DNA of 64,000 bases from Grimontia celer (GTDB taxonomy: Bacteria > Pseudomonadota > Gammaproteobacteria > Enterobacterales > Vibrionaceae): contig NZ_FIZX01000001.1 in assembly GCF_900055185.1 (NCBI RefSeq), positions 1,116,001-1,180,000 on the forward strand, written 5' to 3'. Numbering within the stretch: the first letter of the stretch is position 1; every line of letters starts with the position of its first letter. The notes below the pieces were generated by a model that was not told the DNA's origin, ran no database searches, and was given only the letters and a program-made list of their open reading frames with translations. Made by a program: the position numbers and the translations under genes. Below, one piece after another: positions 9,126-15,937 of the stretch.

Positions 9126-9533
9126 GTGAATATGCCACCAAATATCCCATCAGCCGAAAAACCAAGTTCTTTCTGGAACAAAGTCCCAACGATTGTGGGT
9201 TGGCTGTGCATTGTCAGCTCGGTTTTAGCGTCAGGCATGCTTTTTCTACTTCCGGTGGCCGTGGACAGACTTGAGGCGCCACAAGGTGTACTGGGCATTG
9301 ACATCATCATTCATGCGGTCAACCTAGTGAAGGTTGTATTGGGAGTTTTCCTAATCAAAAAACAGCTTTGGGCTGCTGCAGCACTGTTCTTTCTTCATGC
9401 CGTCGATGTGGGTTATTCGTACTATTCAACTGGGACAGCTGGCAGTTTTGGATTAACGTTCCTCGCAATTTATTTCTTGGCAGCAAGGTGTGTTTATGAC
9501 TATCACATGTCCCCTCAGTTAACTGCTAAATAG
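9126..9533 (+). CDS. Small four-helix inner-membrane protein
   Basis: 135 residues from GTG 9126. AAGGAG at 9113-9118 is seven bases upstream, which favours GTG over ATG 9132. Four hydrophobic segments lie at about residues 19-40, 58-78, 80-99 and 104-123, with a short polar N-terminus. No motif identifies a family. It begins the run of same-strand orphan genes that extends to 12534. Confidence 0.65.
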   Translation: MNMPPNIPSAEKPSSFWNKVPTIVGWLCIVSSVLASGMLFLLPVAVDRLEAPQGVLGIDIIIHAVNLVKVVLGVFLIKKQLWAAAALFFLHAVDVGYSYYSTGTAGSFGLTFLAIYFLAARCVYDYHMSPQLTAK

Positions 9534-9819
9534 CGCTCAGAAACTGTAGCATTTCACCTGAATACATTGAACAATGCCGTGCCACAGGGAAAATACATCT
9601 AGGACCCGTTGCCATCCAATCAGTCGACGTCAGTTTCACGAACTCTCGCACTTGCCCATAAGGCTGCCCCGCGCAGCCTTTTGCGCAACATCTCTTGTTC
9701 GCTTGCGCTGATTCTTTGGCAGGGAAATGTCTATCACCACTACATGATTTTGTTGAGGAGGGGTTTTTGTGAACTACCTAGCTTATTGAATTCCAAATTG
9801 CTCGCATTATATTTCACAC
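9534..9819. other. Intergenic stretch
   Basis: 286 bp with one clear hairpin (9660-9682) and no credible reading frame with a ribosome binding site. GAGGAGGGG at about 9756-9764 resembles a strong Shine-Dalgarno sequence, but the frame after it (GTG 9768) closes within a few codons. Confidence 0.4.
9660..9682 (+). terminator. Probable terminator after the membrane-protein gene
   Basis: A perfect 8-bp stem AAGGCTGC / GCAGCCTT around CCCGC, ending in TTTT. The T-tract is short and the hairpin lies 126 bp past the stop codon. Confidence 0.5.
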
Positions 9820-10095
9820 ATGGTTTATGACATTGATAAGCGCACTTTTACCATTGAGTTGGTAGACAATGTGGAAGACTTCAATCCTCATACTAGGCTC
9901 GTATGCGAATCTGCTCGTACTTACAAGGAGAATATCGAGGATGAAGACTACGATGACGATCTTATCGATGGACTCATCGATTTTAATTGGAGTGAAGAGA
10001 TGAAATCTGTATATGTTTTAACTGAACAGAAAGAGATTTTGCTTGAAGTTGAAAGGCAACCATATACTAAGAATGTTTCGCATGAATCTCTCTGA
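9820..10095 (+). CDS. Orphan small acidic protein
   Basis: 91 residues. ATG 9820 is the first start codon after an in-frame stop, and no good ribosome binding site precedes it. The middle is strongly acidic (ENIEDEDYDDDLIDGLIDF), soluble and without a signal peptide. Size, acidity and pairing with another small gene recall immunity or antitoxin-type proteins, but there is no motif to support that. It is followed after 12 bp by another orphan gene; the gap and stop codon form a 14-bp palindrome. Confidence 0.5.
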   Translation: MVYDIDKRTFTIELVDNVEDFNPHTRLVCESARTYKENIEDEDYDDDLIDGLIDFNWSEEMKSVYVLTEQKEILLEVERQPYTKNVSHESL

Positions 10096-10105
10096 GAATT
10101 CTCAG
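10092..10105. repeat. 14-bp perfect palindrome between two orphan genes
   Basis: CTGAGAATTCTCAG spans the stop codon of the upstream gene and ends 2 bp before the ATG of the next one, where a ribosome binding site would be expected. It could be an operator or a translational control element; this is inference. Confidence 0.4.
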
Positions 10106-10107
10106 CC

Positions 10108-10470
10108 ATGAAATATAAAAACATAAAGTCGGCAATACACAACTTTGGCTATAGCTATCTGAGCTATGAAAACTATGTAGATGGAGACTTTGTTTTTAGG
10201 GAGCTGAAGGCCATTCATGCGAAAGGATATGATATCTCAATTGACTGGCTCTCAAGAACATTTGAACCTCGTCAGTTTTATAGCACTAGGATTGAGAAGT
10301 CTATAGGCTACTGGACTGATTCACTCAGGCAGCATCTTTTAAATCAGAATGTCAGCATAGAGTCTCTAACAGATCTGCATCTTAAATGGCCAGCCAAGCA
10401 AGGCCCATTTATCCACGCGCTTGATGACCGTAATGTTGAACACAAGAAAGAGATTAAATATCCAAGTTAA
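10108..10470 (+). CDS. Orphan small soluble protein
   Basis: 120 residues, ATG 10108, twelve bases after the previous gene and probably co-transcribed with it. It is rich in Tyr and Trp and has no signal peptide. The C-terminus contains GPFIHALDDRNVEH, which looks like a conserved block. I do not recognise the family. No ribosome binding site is evident; translation may be coupled to the upstream gene. Confidence 0.5.
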   Translation: MKYKNIKSAIHNFGYSYLSYENYVDGDFVFRELKAIHAKGYDISIDWLSRTFEPRQFYSTRIEKSIGYWTDSLRQHLLNQNVSIESLTDLHLKWPAKQGPFIHALDDRNVEHKKEIKYPS

Positions 10471-10544
10471 CTCATACGCTGCGTAGGTTACTTCAGGACA
10501 CATCACACTCCACACAGATAATCTCAAGTTATTGTTTCTATTCC

Positions 10545-10907
10545 TTGTGTTCAGTTGAGCGCTTCACACGTTCTTGTGTTTACAATGTAGCTGTTGATAT
10601 CGAAACCAGTACCGTTGAGATAGAGTTCGGTTGGTACCTTGATAAGACTGAAGGTTTCAGACTCATAGGTTTGCTATCAATAACATATCTACCTGACTTC
10701 ACAGATGAGCCGCCATGGGCTTGCCTTGACTTTAGTATTGAACTTATCAACTCGATGGATGAACTCGACCAAAGTGAAGTACTCTGGGAAAAGGGGGCAA
10801 ATGCGTTAAAAGACCTCAGTTTTCCTTTATACCGTCTCCATGCAGGCTCTGCTGACTTTGTACTTTTTGCGGTTTGCCAAGAAATAGAACTGTCTCGGGA
10901 TAGCTAA
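10545..10907 (+). CDS. Orphan small protein, start uncertain, possibly 5'-truncated
   Basis: The frame has no ATG for its first ~70 codons. TTG 10545 is the earliest conventional start and has no ribosome binding site. The protein-like part starts near VDIETSTVEIEFGWYLD and continues as a beta-rich then helical soluble protein ending ELSRDS. It may be an intact gene with a weak start or the surviving 3' part of a longer one. No family recognised. Confidence 0.4.
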   Translation: MCSVERFTRSCVYNVAVDIETSTVEIEFGWYLDKTEGFRLIGLLSITYLPDFTDEPPWACLDFSIELINSMDELDQSEVLWEKGANALKDLSFPLYRLHAGSADFVLFAVCQEIELSRDS

Positions 10908-10978
10908 TATTGTTATCTCTCCAGTCTTAGGATGCCCAACGCGGCCTGCCTACTACTAACAAACGCAAGGGAATGCAG

Positions 10979-11803
10979 ATGAAAATTAAATCTTGGCTAG
11001 GCGTTCTGTTTTTAGCATGTATTTCGTCGGAGACGAGAGCAGAAGAGAGGGATGTTTATCGGGAGTATGTGGATAGAAGTATTGATCGCAGTATACCGCT
11101 GGCGGTAGAGAGCTGGGAAAAGAAACTCTTTGCCGAACAACCTGAAAAGAAGTTTTTACCTGTGATAGAAAATTTTATCGAAAGTGTTTACTCAGACTCT
11201 TTTCGTGAAAGAACTGCAACGACATATCGGAGGGTATTCAGCAAATCGGAGATGAAAATACTGGCTGATAACCTCCTGACTGAAACCTGTGCGTCGCTTT
11301 TTAACCGTGATTTTATTGAACGTATGGAAAGTGGCGCCAAAATGTCCAACGAAGACAAAGTATCTGCTGATAGGTGTTTCGATGGTCTAGAGGGCATTGA
11401 TAATGTTGAAGAAAAGCTAAACAAGCTTGCGGTGGTGAATGGCGAATTATATGAAGCGTCTTTTACCGTTCACTTAGAAGAGTTTCTAGAGAAGCTCAAA
11501 CAGCAAAAATTGATCTTCGATACGGCAGAAACAGTAAAAAAGACGTTGCCCAGAACGTTAGAGGATGGCTTTGATTGGGTCGATATTGTTGGAGAACATA
11601 TGGTGTTGGAATTCCGATATTCGGTGAATGACTTCTTCGAAGAAGATGAAATCTATGAACTGGATACTGAAAGCATGTTTAAAGTTGCATGCGAACAATT
11701 CAAAGACCGATTTCAAGGCTATGTGTCCGTGCGCTATGCTGTGTTCGATTTGCATGACAGACTCGTCGGAGAAGCTACTGTTACCATCAGCGACTGTCAT
11801 TGA
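10979..11803 (+). CDS. Predicted secreted periplasmic protein, unknown family
   Basis: 274 residues from ATG 10979, with AAGGGA about 9 bases upstream; ATG 10973 would be too close to it. A signal peptide (residues 1-22) is followed by AEERDVYREYVDRS. The mature protein is mostly helical and acidic, with Cys pairs near residues 104 and 128 and a C-terminal beta region. A degenerate, truncated relative of its first ~60 residues follows directly downstream (11849-12025), so this gene has been partly duplicated. Confidence 0.6.
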   Translation: MKIKSWLGVLFLACISSETRAEERDVYREYVDRSIDRSIPLAVESWEKKLFAEQPEKKFLPVIENFIESVYSDSFRERTATTYRRVFSKSEMKILADNLLTETCASLFNRDFIERMESGAKMSNEDKVSADRCFDGLEGIDNVEEKLNKLAVVNGELYEASFTVHLEEFLEKLKQQKLIFDTAETVKKTLPRTLEDGFDWVDIVGEHMVLEFRYSVNDFFEEDEIYELDTESMFKVACEQFKDRFQGYVSVRYAVFDLHDRLVGEATVTISDCH

Positions 11804-11848
11804 TATCTGATTGTTGCCTCAAATCTATTCGCTTGGAGGCGTAGGTGA

Positions 11849-12025
11849 ATACAATGGCTCGAGTTAGTTTCAATTTTTCTGGTGAACCTATCATCGGTGA
11901 TTAGTGAAAGAGATAAGGATGTCTATCGACGGTTTGTGGATGGTGATTACGATAAGATAATTCCAATACTACTTACTGACTCTAGCAATGAAATACTGAA
12001 AAACGGCGGAACTGGCGCTTCTTAG
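11849..12025 (+). pseudogene. Truncated, degenerate copy of the upstream secreted-protein gene
   Basis: In one frame this stretch encodes a hydrophobic leader (WLELVSIFLVNLSSV) followed by ISERDKDVYRRFVDGDYDKIIPI. That parallels the leader and AEERDVYREYVDRSIDRSIPL of the gene at 10979-11803. The frame lacks a normal start codon: a TGA precedes it and the nearby ATG at 11854 is in another frame. It ends after 58 codons at TAG 12023. TTGGAGG at 11833-11839 remains as a relic ribosome binding site. This is best read as the remnant of a tandem duplication. Confidence 0.6.
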
Positions 12026-12063
12026 TTTTCGTATGGAATAGAAAATATATAGAGGGATCTATT

Positions 12064-12534
12064 ATGCAAAAAGTGATTGTTTCGATACTTGCAGTCTTGA
12101 TAGTGGGTTGCGCTTCTTCTCCAAAAGAGAGTGATTCCCAAATCGAAGCGAGAATTGTTGGTGAATGGGACTGTCACTCAGTTGCTCCCAGCGAAAACTA
12201 CGTTAAATCTATTCAATCCAACTACCGTGAAAACAAGACTGCTTCCATTGTGATGAAATTGGATTTCCCCGCTCCAACTAATGAGCGGTTGCTTTCATAT
12301 ACCATTGAATCTGATTCAAGTTGGCGTGTCGGTAAAGGTAGACTTTATGAGTCCGACCAAGAGTTCTACATCGCTGCCAATAATGCTTTCTCGCTTGAGC
12401 ACCTAGAGAGATTTAAAAAGGGGTTTAAATGGATCGGGACCGCAAAATGGCAACTATCATGGAAGTCCGATAACAACTTCATCAAGCGTGAAAATGACAC
12501 TTCAATCGAGTGCTTAAGAAAGAGCAGTGAATAA
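12064..12534 (+). CDS. Small lipoprotein, unknown family
   Basis: 156 residues, ATG 12064 with GAGGGA upstream. A type II signal peptide ends in VLIVGC (Cys16 lipidated). The mature domain starts IVGEWDC, a lipocalin-like opening, and contains Cys37 and Cys150, which could pair. The rest looks beta-rich. It is the last of the orphan plus-strand genes and ends 7 bp before the convergent cra gene. Confidence 0.65.
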   Translation: MQKVIVSILAVLIVGCASSPKESDSQIEARIVGEWDCHSVAPSENYVKSIQSNYRENKTASIVMKLDFPAPTNERLLSYTIESDSSWRVGKGRLYESDQEFYIAANNAFSLEHLERFKKGFKWIGTAKWQLSWKSDNNFIKRENDTSIECLRKSSE

Positions 12535-12541
12535 CGTGTTT

Positions 12542-13522
12542 TCAAACCCGCCACTTAGGCTCTCTCGGCACCACTTCAACACCGGTTTGATACCTTCCTG
12601 CAATGGCGTTTAGAGTGAGTTCCAGTGCATGTTCACTGATCAATTCAAACTGCTGAGGCAGTGATTGCACCTTCATTGGAATGAAGTCCAGCATGCGATT
12701 GTCACCAAACGTGGCAAACTTCACTTGCTCGCCAATCTCTGGTTCTTCCAAAATGGCATCAAGGACACCTTCAAACAACGCGTATGATGTCGTGAGTATG
12801 GCCTCGGGCATCATGCCGGCGTGATACCATTGCAGAATAAGCCGCTTGGCTTCTTTCTGGCTGAAATGGTCACCGTACGCAATTTGCGTACCTGCGGTCG
12901 CTTTTCTGGCAGCAGACAAAAATCCCTGCTCCCGCTCTTTTGATATACCCAATTCGGGTACCGCGCCAATCAGTCCGATGGTATTTGCGCCCATTTCAGC
13001 TAACTGAGTAGTCAATGAAAATGCGCCTTCCAGGTCTTCACTTATCACACAGGCGAAGTGTTCATCATCTAATGCACGGTCGATGGCGATCACTGGTGTA
13101 CCGGAAGCTTGAATGGCAGGGTAGAAGTCATTCTCTGCAGGCAGTGAAGAGGCAACTATCAGCGCGTCAATCTTGCGTGCGACTAACATATTGACGACCT
13201 GCTTCTCTGTCTCAGGATTGTCGTCAGAACAACTAATGATCAATTGATAACCAGCCTGACGTGCATCCCGTTCCAATAACTTAGCGATTTTTGCGTAACT
13301 GCTGTTTTCCAAATCGGGGATCAGAAGGCCAAACGATCGCGTTGTACCTGCGCGAAGGGCGCTGGCTGCATGGTCTGGACGGTAGTTATACTTCTCGACA
13401 ACTTCCATCACTTTCTGCTGGGTGCGCTCACTGATACGGTATTTAGCTGACTTGCCGTTAATTACGTAGCTCGCCGTTGTGCGTGAAACCCCAGCTAAGC
13501 GGGCTATCTCGTCCAGTTTCAT
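12542..13522 (-). CDS. cra: Catabolite repressor/activator Cra (FruR), LacI family
   Basis: 326 residues from ATG 13522, preceded by GGGGAAAG; the longer open frame to 13591 is not needed. An N-terminal LacI-type helix-turn-helix (MKLDEIARLAGVSRTTASYV) and hinge (about residues 1-60) precede a periplasmic-binding-protein-like effector domain. Cra proteins sense fructose-1-phosphate or fructose-1,6-bisphosphate and control fru genes and central carbon flux. The gene is divergent from fruBKA, with three matching operators between them. One operator lies just upstream of a TATAAT for cra itself, implying autoregulation. Confidence 0.93.
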   Translation of the reverse strand: MKLDEIARLAGVSRTTASYVINGKSAKYRISERTQQKVMEVVEKYNYRPDHAASALRAGTTRSFGLLIPDLENSSYAKIAKLLERDARQAGYQLIISCSDDNPETEKQVVNMLVARKIDALIVASSLPAENDFYPAIQASGTPVIAIDRALDDEHFACVISEDLEGAFSLTTQLAEMGANTIGLIGAVPELGISKEREQGFLSAARKATAGTQIAYGDHFSQKEAKRLILQWYHAGMMPEAILTTSYALFEGVLDAILEEPEIGEQVKFATFGDNRMLDFIPMKVQSLPQQFELISEHALELTLNAIAGRYQTGVEVVPREPKWRV

Positions 13523-13623
13523 TGAAATCTTTCCCCTTAAACCGAATCCGATTTGCTCATCAGATTGGGAACACTCTGTGCGCGTGATCATAAAAAGCGC
13601 AAAGGATCTTATCGATTCTTTGC

Positions 13624-13629
13624 ATTATA
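13624..13629 (-). promoter_or_regulatory. -10 element of the cra promoter
   Basis: A perfect TATAAT on the minus strand about 100 bp upstream of the cra start codon. No good -35 is visible; the -35 position falls within or beside Cra operator 1. Confidence 0.5.
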
Positions 13630-13630
13630 C

Positions 13631-13646
13631 GCTGAATGGATTCAGC
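13631..13646. promoter_or_regulatory. Cra/FruR operator 1
   Basis: GCTGAATGGATTCAGC is a near-perfect dyad of the known Cra site type (GCTGAAnCGnTTCAGC). It sits between the -10 and the expected -35 of cra. Confidence 0.85.
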
Positions 13647-13653
13647 ATTGATA

Positions 13654-13669
13654 GCTGAAAGGTTTCAGC
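13654..13669. promoter_or_regulatory. Cra/FruR operator 2
   Basis: GCTGAAAGGTTTCAGC, 23 bp centre to centre from operator 1, so the two lie on nearly the same helix face. Confidence 0.85.
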
Positions 13670-13711
13670 AAAGATAAAAACTGTGCGTGAAGCCTGTTTT
13701 TTGATTTAAAT

Positions 13712-13727
13712 GCTGAAACGATTCAGT
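13712..13727. promoter_or_regulatory. Cra/FruR operator 3
   Basis: GCTGAAACGATTCAGT, nearest to fruBKA. It is placed to cover the expected fruB promoter, about 125 bp upstream of the fruB start. Confidence 0.85.
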
Positions 13728-13816
13728 AAAGTTAAAGAGTACGCTTGAAGGTGCTTTACTGACTATGAATATTACGGCTTGGCTGCAGCAATGAATGTGT
13801 GGCGGGGCAAATGAAA

Positions 13817-13833
13817 AGTGGGCTCAGCCCACT
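13817..13833 (+). promoter_or_regulatory. Hairpin in the fruB leader
   Basis: AGTGGGC-TCA-GCCCACT, a perfect 7-bp stem with a 3-nt loop ending 7 bases before the fruB Shine-Dalgarno GAGG. No T-tract follows. It may stabilise the transcript or affect initiation; this is inference. Confidence 0.4.
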
Positions 13834-13852
13834 GAAATCTGAGGTAAGAATG

Positions 13853-14968
13853 ATGCTTGAACTCACGCAAAACGACGTGCAACTCGGCAAGAGCGCTGCA
13901 ACAAAAGAAGAAGCGATACAACAGATTGCTAATGATTTGGTCGCTAACGGGCTTGTAGTTGAAGGGTATGGTTCAGGCATGCTTGCACGAGAAAACCAGA
14001 ATTCAACGTATCTGGGGAATGGTATTGCGATTCCCCATGGCACCACTGACACCCGCGATTTGGTGAAGCAAACTGGCGTGCAAATTCATCACTTTGCTAA
14101 CGGTGTGGACTGGGGAGACGGAAACACGGTTTACCTTGCAATTGGCATCGCGGCGAAATCTGATGAACACCTCGGCATATTGAAGCAACTCACCCATGTT
14201 CTTTCTGCTGACTCTGTGGAAGAAGCATTAAAGGCCGCGACCAGCGCAGAGCAGGTCCTTGCTGTGTTAACCGGTGCAAACCAGAAAGGTCTGCTTTTCG
14301 ATGAAAGCACGATCACCCTGGGTTTTCCTTCAACAGATCTAGTTTCCATGAGTGCGGTATGTGCGGGCAAATTGAAAGCGGCGGATGCCGTTGGTCCGGG
14401 ATTTGTCTCTTCACTTGTTGGTCAGTCACCGGTGTGTCTGGGGCAGGGATTGTGGCTGAATACTTCATCGGAGTCGGTAAATCAAACAGCAATAGCTTTT
14501 CTGTCTGTAGACCAAGTTTTCGAAGTCGATGGTCAAGCCGTGAAAGGGTTAATTGTTGTTGCGGCTAACAGCGCAGAGCACACCGACATCATGAACAACA
14601 TCAGTGAGTTGGCGTTTGATGGAAAAATCGCAGAGGTATTTGCTTCTTCCCCAGAAGCTGTTGTTAAGGCTTTTTCCGAGGTCCGACAGGGCGGTCTAAG
14701 CCAAATCTTCAAAATTAAAAACGCCCATGGTCTTCATGCCCGACCTGGCGCCATGCTGGTAAGTGTTGCCAAGAAGTTCGACTCACAAATCTGGGTATCA
14801 AACCTGAATGGTGATGGTAAGCAAGTGAATGCCAAGAGCTTGATGAAGGTGATTGCGTTGGGTGTTAAGCAAGGCCATGAACTGGAATTTACCGCCGAAG
14901 GTGCTGATGCCCAAGTCGCCATTGATGCCATCGGTCAAGCCATTGAAGCTGGTCTGGGTGAGGGTTAA
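13853..14968 (+). CDS. fruB: PTS fructose-specific EIIA / FPr (diphosphoryl transfer protein)
   Basis: 371 residues from ATG 13853, close to the E. coli length; ATG 13850 is directly adjacent. The N-terminal EIIA-Fru domain carries its phospho-accepting His62 in GNGIAIPHGTTD. A linker M-domain occupies roughly 150-280. The C-terminal FPr (HPr-like) domain has its active His295 in GLHARPGA. It passes phosphate from enzyme I to FruA during fructose uptake. It is first in the fruBKA operon, with fruK starting 3 bp after its stop. Confidence 0.93.
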   Translation: MLELTQNDVQLGKSAATKEEAIQQIANDLVANGLVVEGYGSGMLARENQNSTYLGNGIAIPHGTTDTRDLVKQTGVQIHHFANGVDWGDGNTVYLAIGIAAKSDEHLGILKQLTHVLSADSVEEALKAATSAEQVLAVLTGANQKGLLFDESTITLGFPSTDLVSMSAVCAGKLKAADAVGPGFVSSLVGQSPVCLGQGLWLNTSSESVNQTAIAFLSVDQVFEVDGQAVKGLIVVAANSAEHTDIMNNISELAFDGKIAEVFASSPEAVVKAFSEVRQGGLSQIFKIKNAHGLHARPGAMLVSVAKKFDSQIWVSNLNGDGKQVNAKSLMKVIALGVKQGHELEFTAEGADAQVAIDAIGQAIEAGLGEG

Positions 14969-14971
14969 ATC

Positions 14972-15919
14972 ATGACGAATTTTCGTGTAGTCACAGTCAC
15001 GCTCAATCCTGCGCTCGATATGACGGGCGGTATGACAGAGCTCAAAGCAGGTACCGTCAACCTTATTCAGTCTTCCAACCTGAATCCGGGCGGTAAGGGG
15101 ATTAACGTTGCGAAGGTGCTCGCTGAATTGGGTGCAGAAGTGACGGTAACCGGCTTTTTGGGTGATGAAAATCAGGATCCGTTCGCACACCTTTTCGAGC
15201 AAAAAGGCATTCATGATGCCTTCATTCGTGTAGTAGGCGCATCGCGCATTAACGTCAAACTGGTGGAAGAATCAGGTCGTGTCACAGACCTGAATTTCCC
15301 GGGTGTTGCAGTATCTGAAGAGGATGTTCAACAGCTTGAAAGAAGCCTCAAGACATTGGCAGAGACGCACGATGTATTCGTAATTGCCGGAAGCTTACCA
15401 TCAGGTATATCACCAGAAAAACTCGCATCTTGGATTTCCACGCTTCGGGAGCAAGGTAAAAAAGTTTTTTTTGACAGCAGTAACGCGGCACTGGCTGCCG
15501 GTTTGAAAGCCGCTCCTTGGTTGGTTAAGCCTAACGACGAAGAGCTCTCCCAATGGGCGGGTGAGCATCTTTCCAATGAATCTGAACTCCTCGAGGCGGG
15601 TAAAACCCTGAGTCAGACGGGTATCGATAATGTAGTGATTTCCCGCGGCTCAGAAGGTGTGTTGTGGCTGAAAGATGGCGTTTGGTTTGCCAGCCAGCCA
15701 CCAAAAATAAAAGTGGTTAGCACAGTTGGGGCCGGCGATACGTTGGTTGCTGGCATGTGTTGGGCAGAACTGAATCAGTGGGATCGCGAAACCTCTCTGA
15801 GATTCGCTACCGCACTTTCTGCCCTGGCAGTCACCCAGGTCAATGTGGGTGTTGAAGATATTGCTCAATTAGAAGCGCTTCAGCATCAAGTCAACGTGAA
15901 GCAAATTAAAGATAGATAA
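14972..15919 (+). CDS. fruK: 1-phosphofructokinase
   Basis: 315 residues, PfkB/ribokinase family. It converts fructose-1-phosphate, made by the Fru PTS, to fructose-1,6-bisphosphate using ATP. The substrate motif NPGGKGINVAKVL lies near residues 37-49. The C-terminal GAGDTLVAGM contains the catalytic Asp in the anion-hole motif GAGD. It lies between fruB and fruA in the usual order, with 3-bp and 18-bp gaps, and is translated from ATG 14972. Confidence 0.93.
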   Translation: MTNFRVVTVTLNPALDMTGGMTELKAGTVNLIQSSNLNPGGKGINVAKVLAELGAEVTVTGFLGDENQDPFAHLFEQKGIHDAFIRVVGASRINVKLVEESGRVTDLNFPGVAVSEEDVQQLERSLKTLAETHDVFVIAGSLPSGISPEKLASWISTLREQGKKVFFDSSNAALAAGLKAAPWLVKPNDEELSQWAGEHLSNESELLEAGKTLSQTGIDNVVISRGSEGVLWLKDGVWFASQPPKIKVVSTVGAGDTLVAGMCWAELNQWDRETSLRFATALSALAVTQVNVGVEDIAQLEALQHQVNVKQIKDR

Positions 15920-15937
15920 AGGAACAGGGGTAGAGAG

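Noticed and set aside
10932-10965. GCCCAACGC and TAACAAACGC, resembling integron attC ends
   Set aside because: No matching GTTRRRY partner is found at the expected distance, and the other gaps between the orphan genes lack attC-like pairs, so an integron cassette array is not supported.
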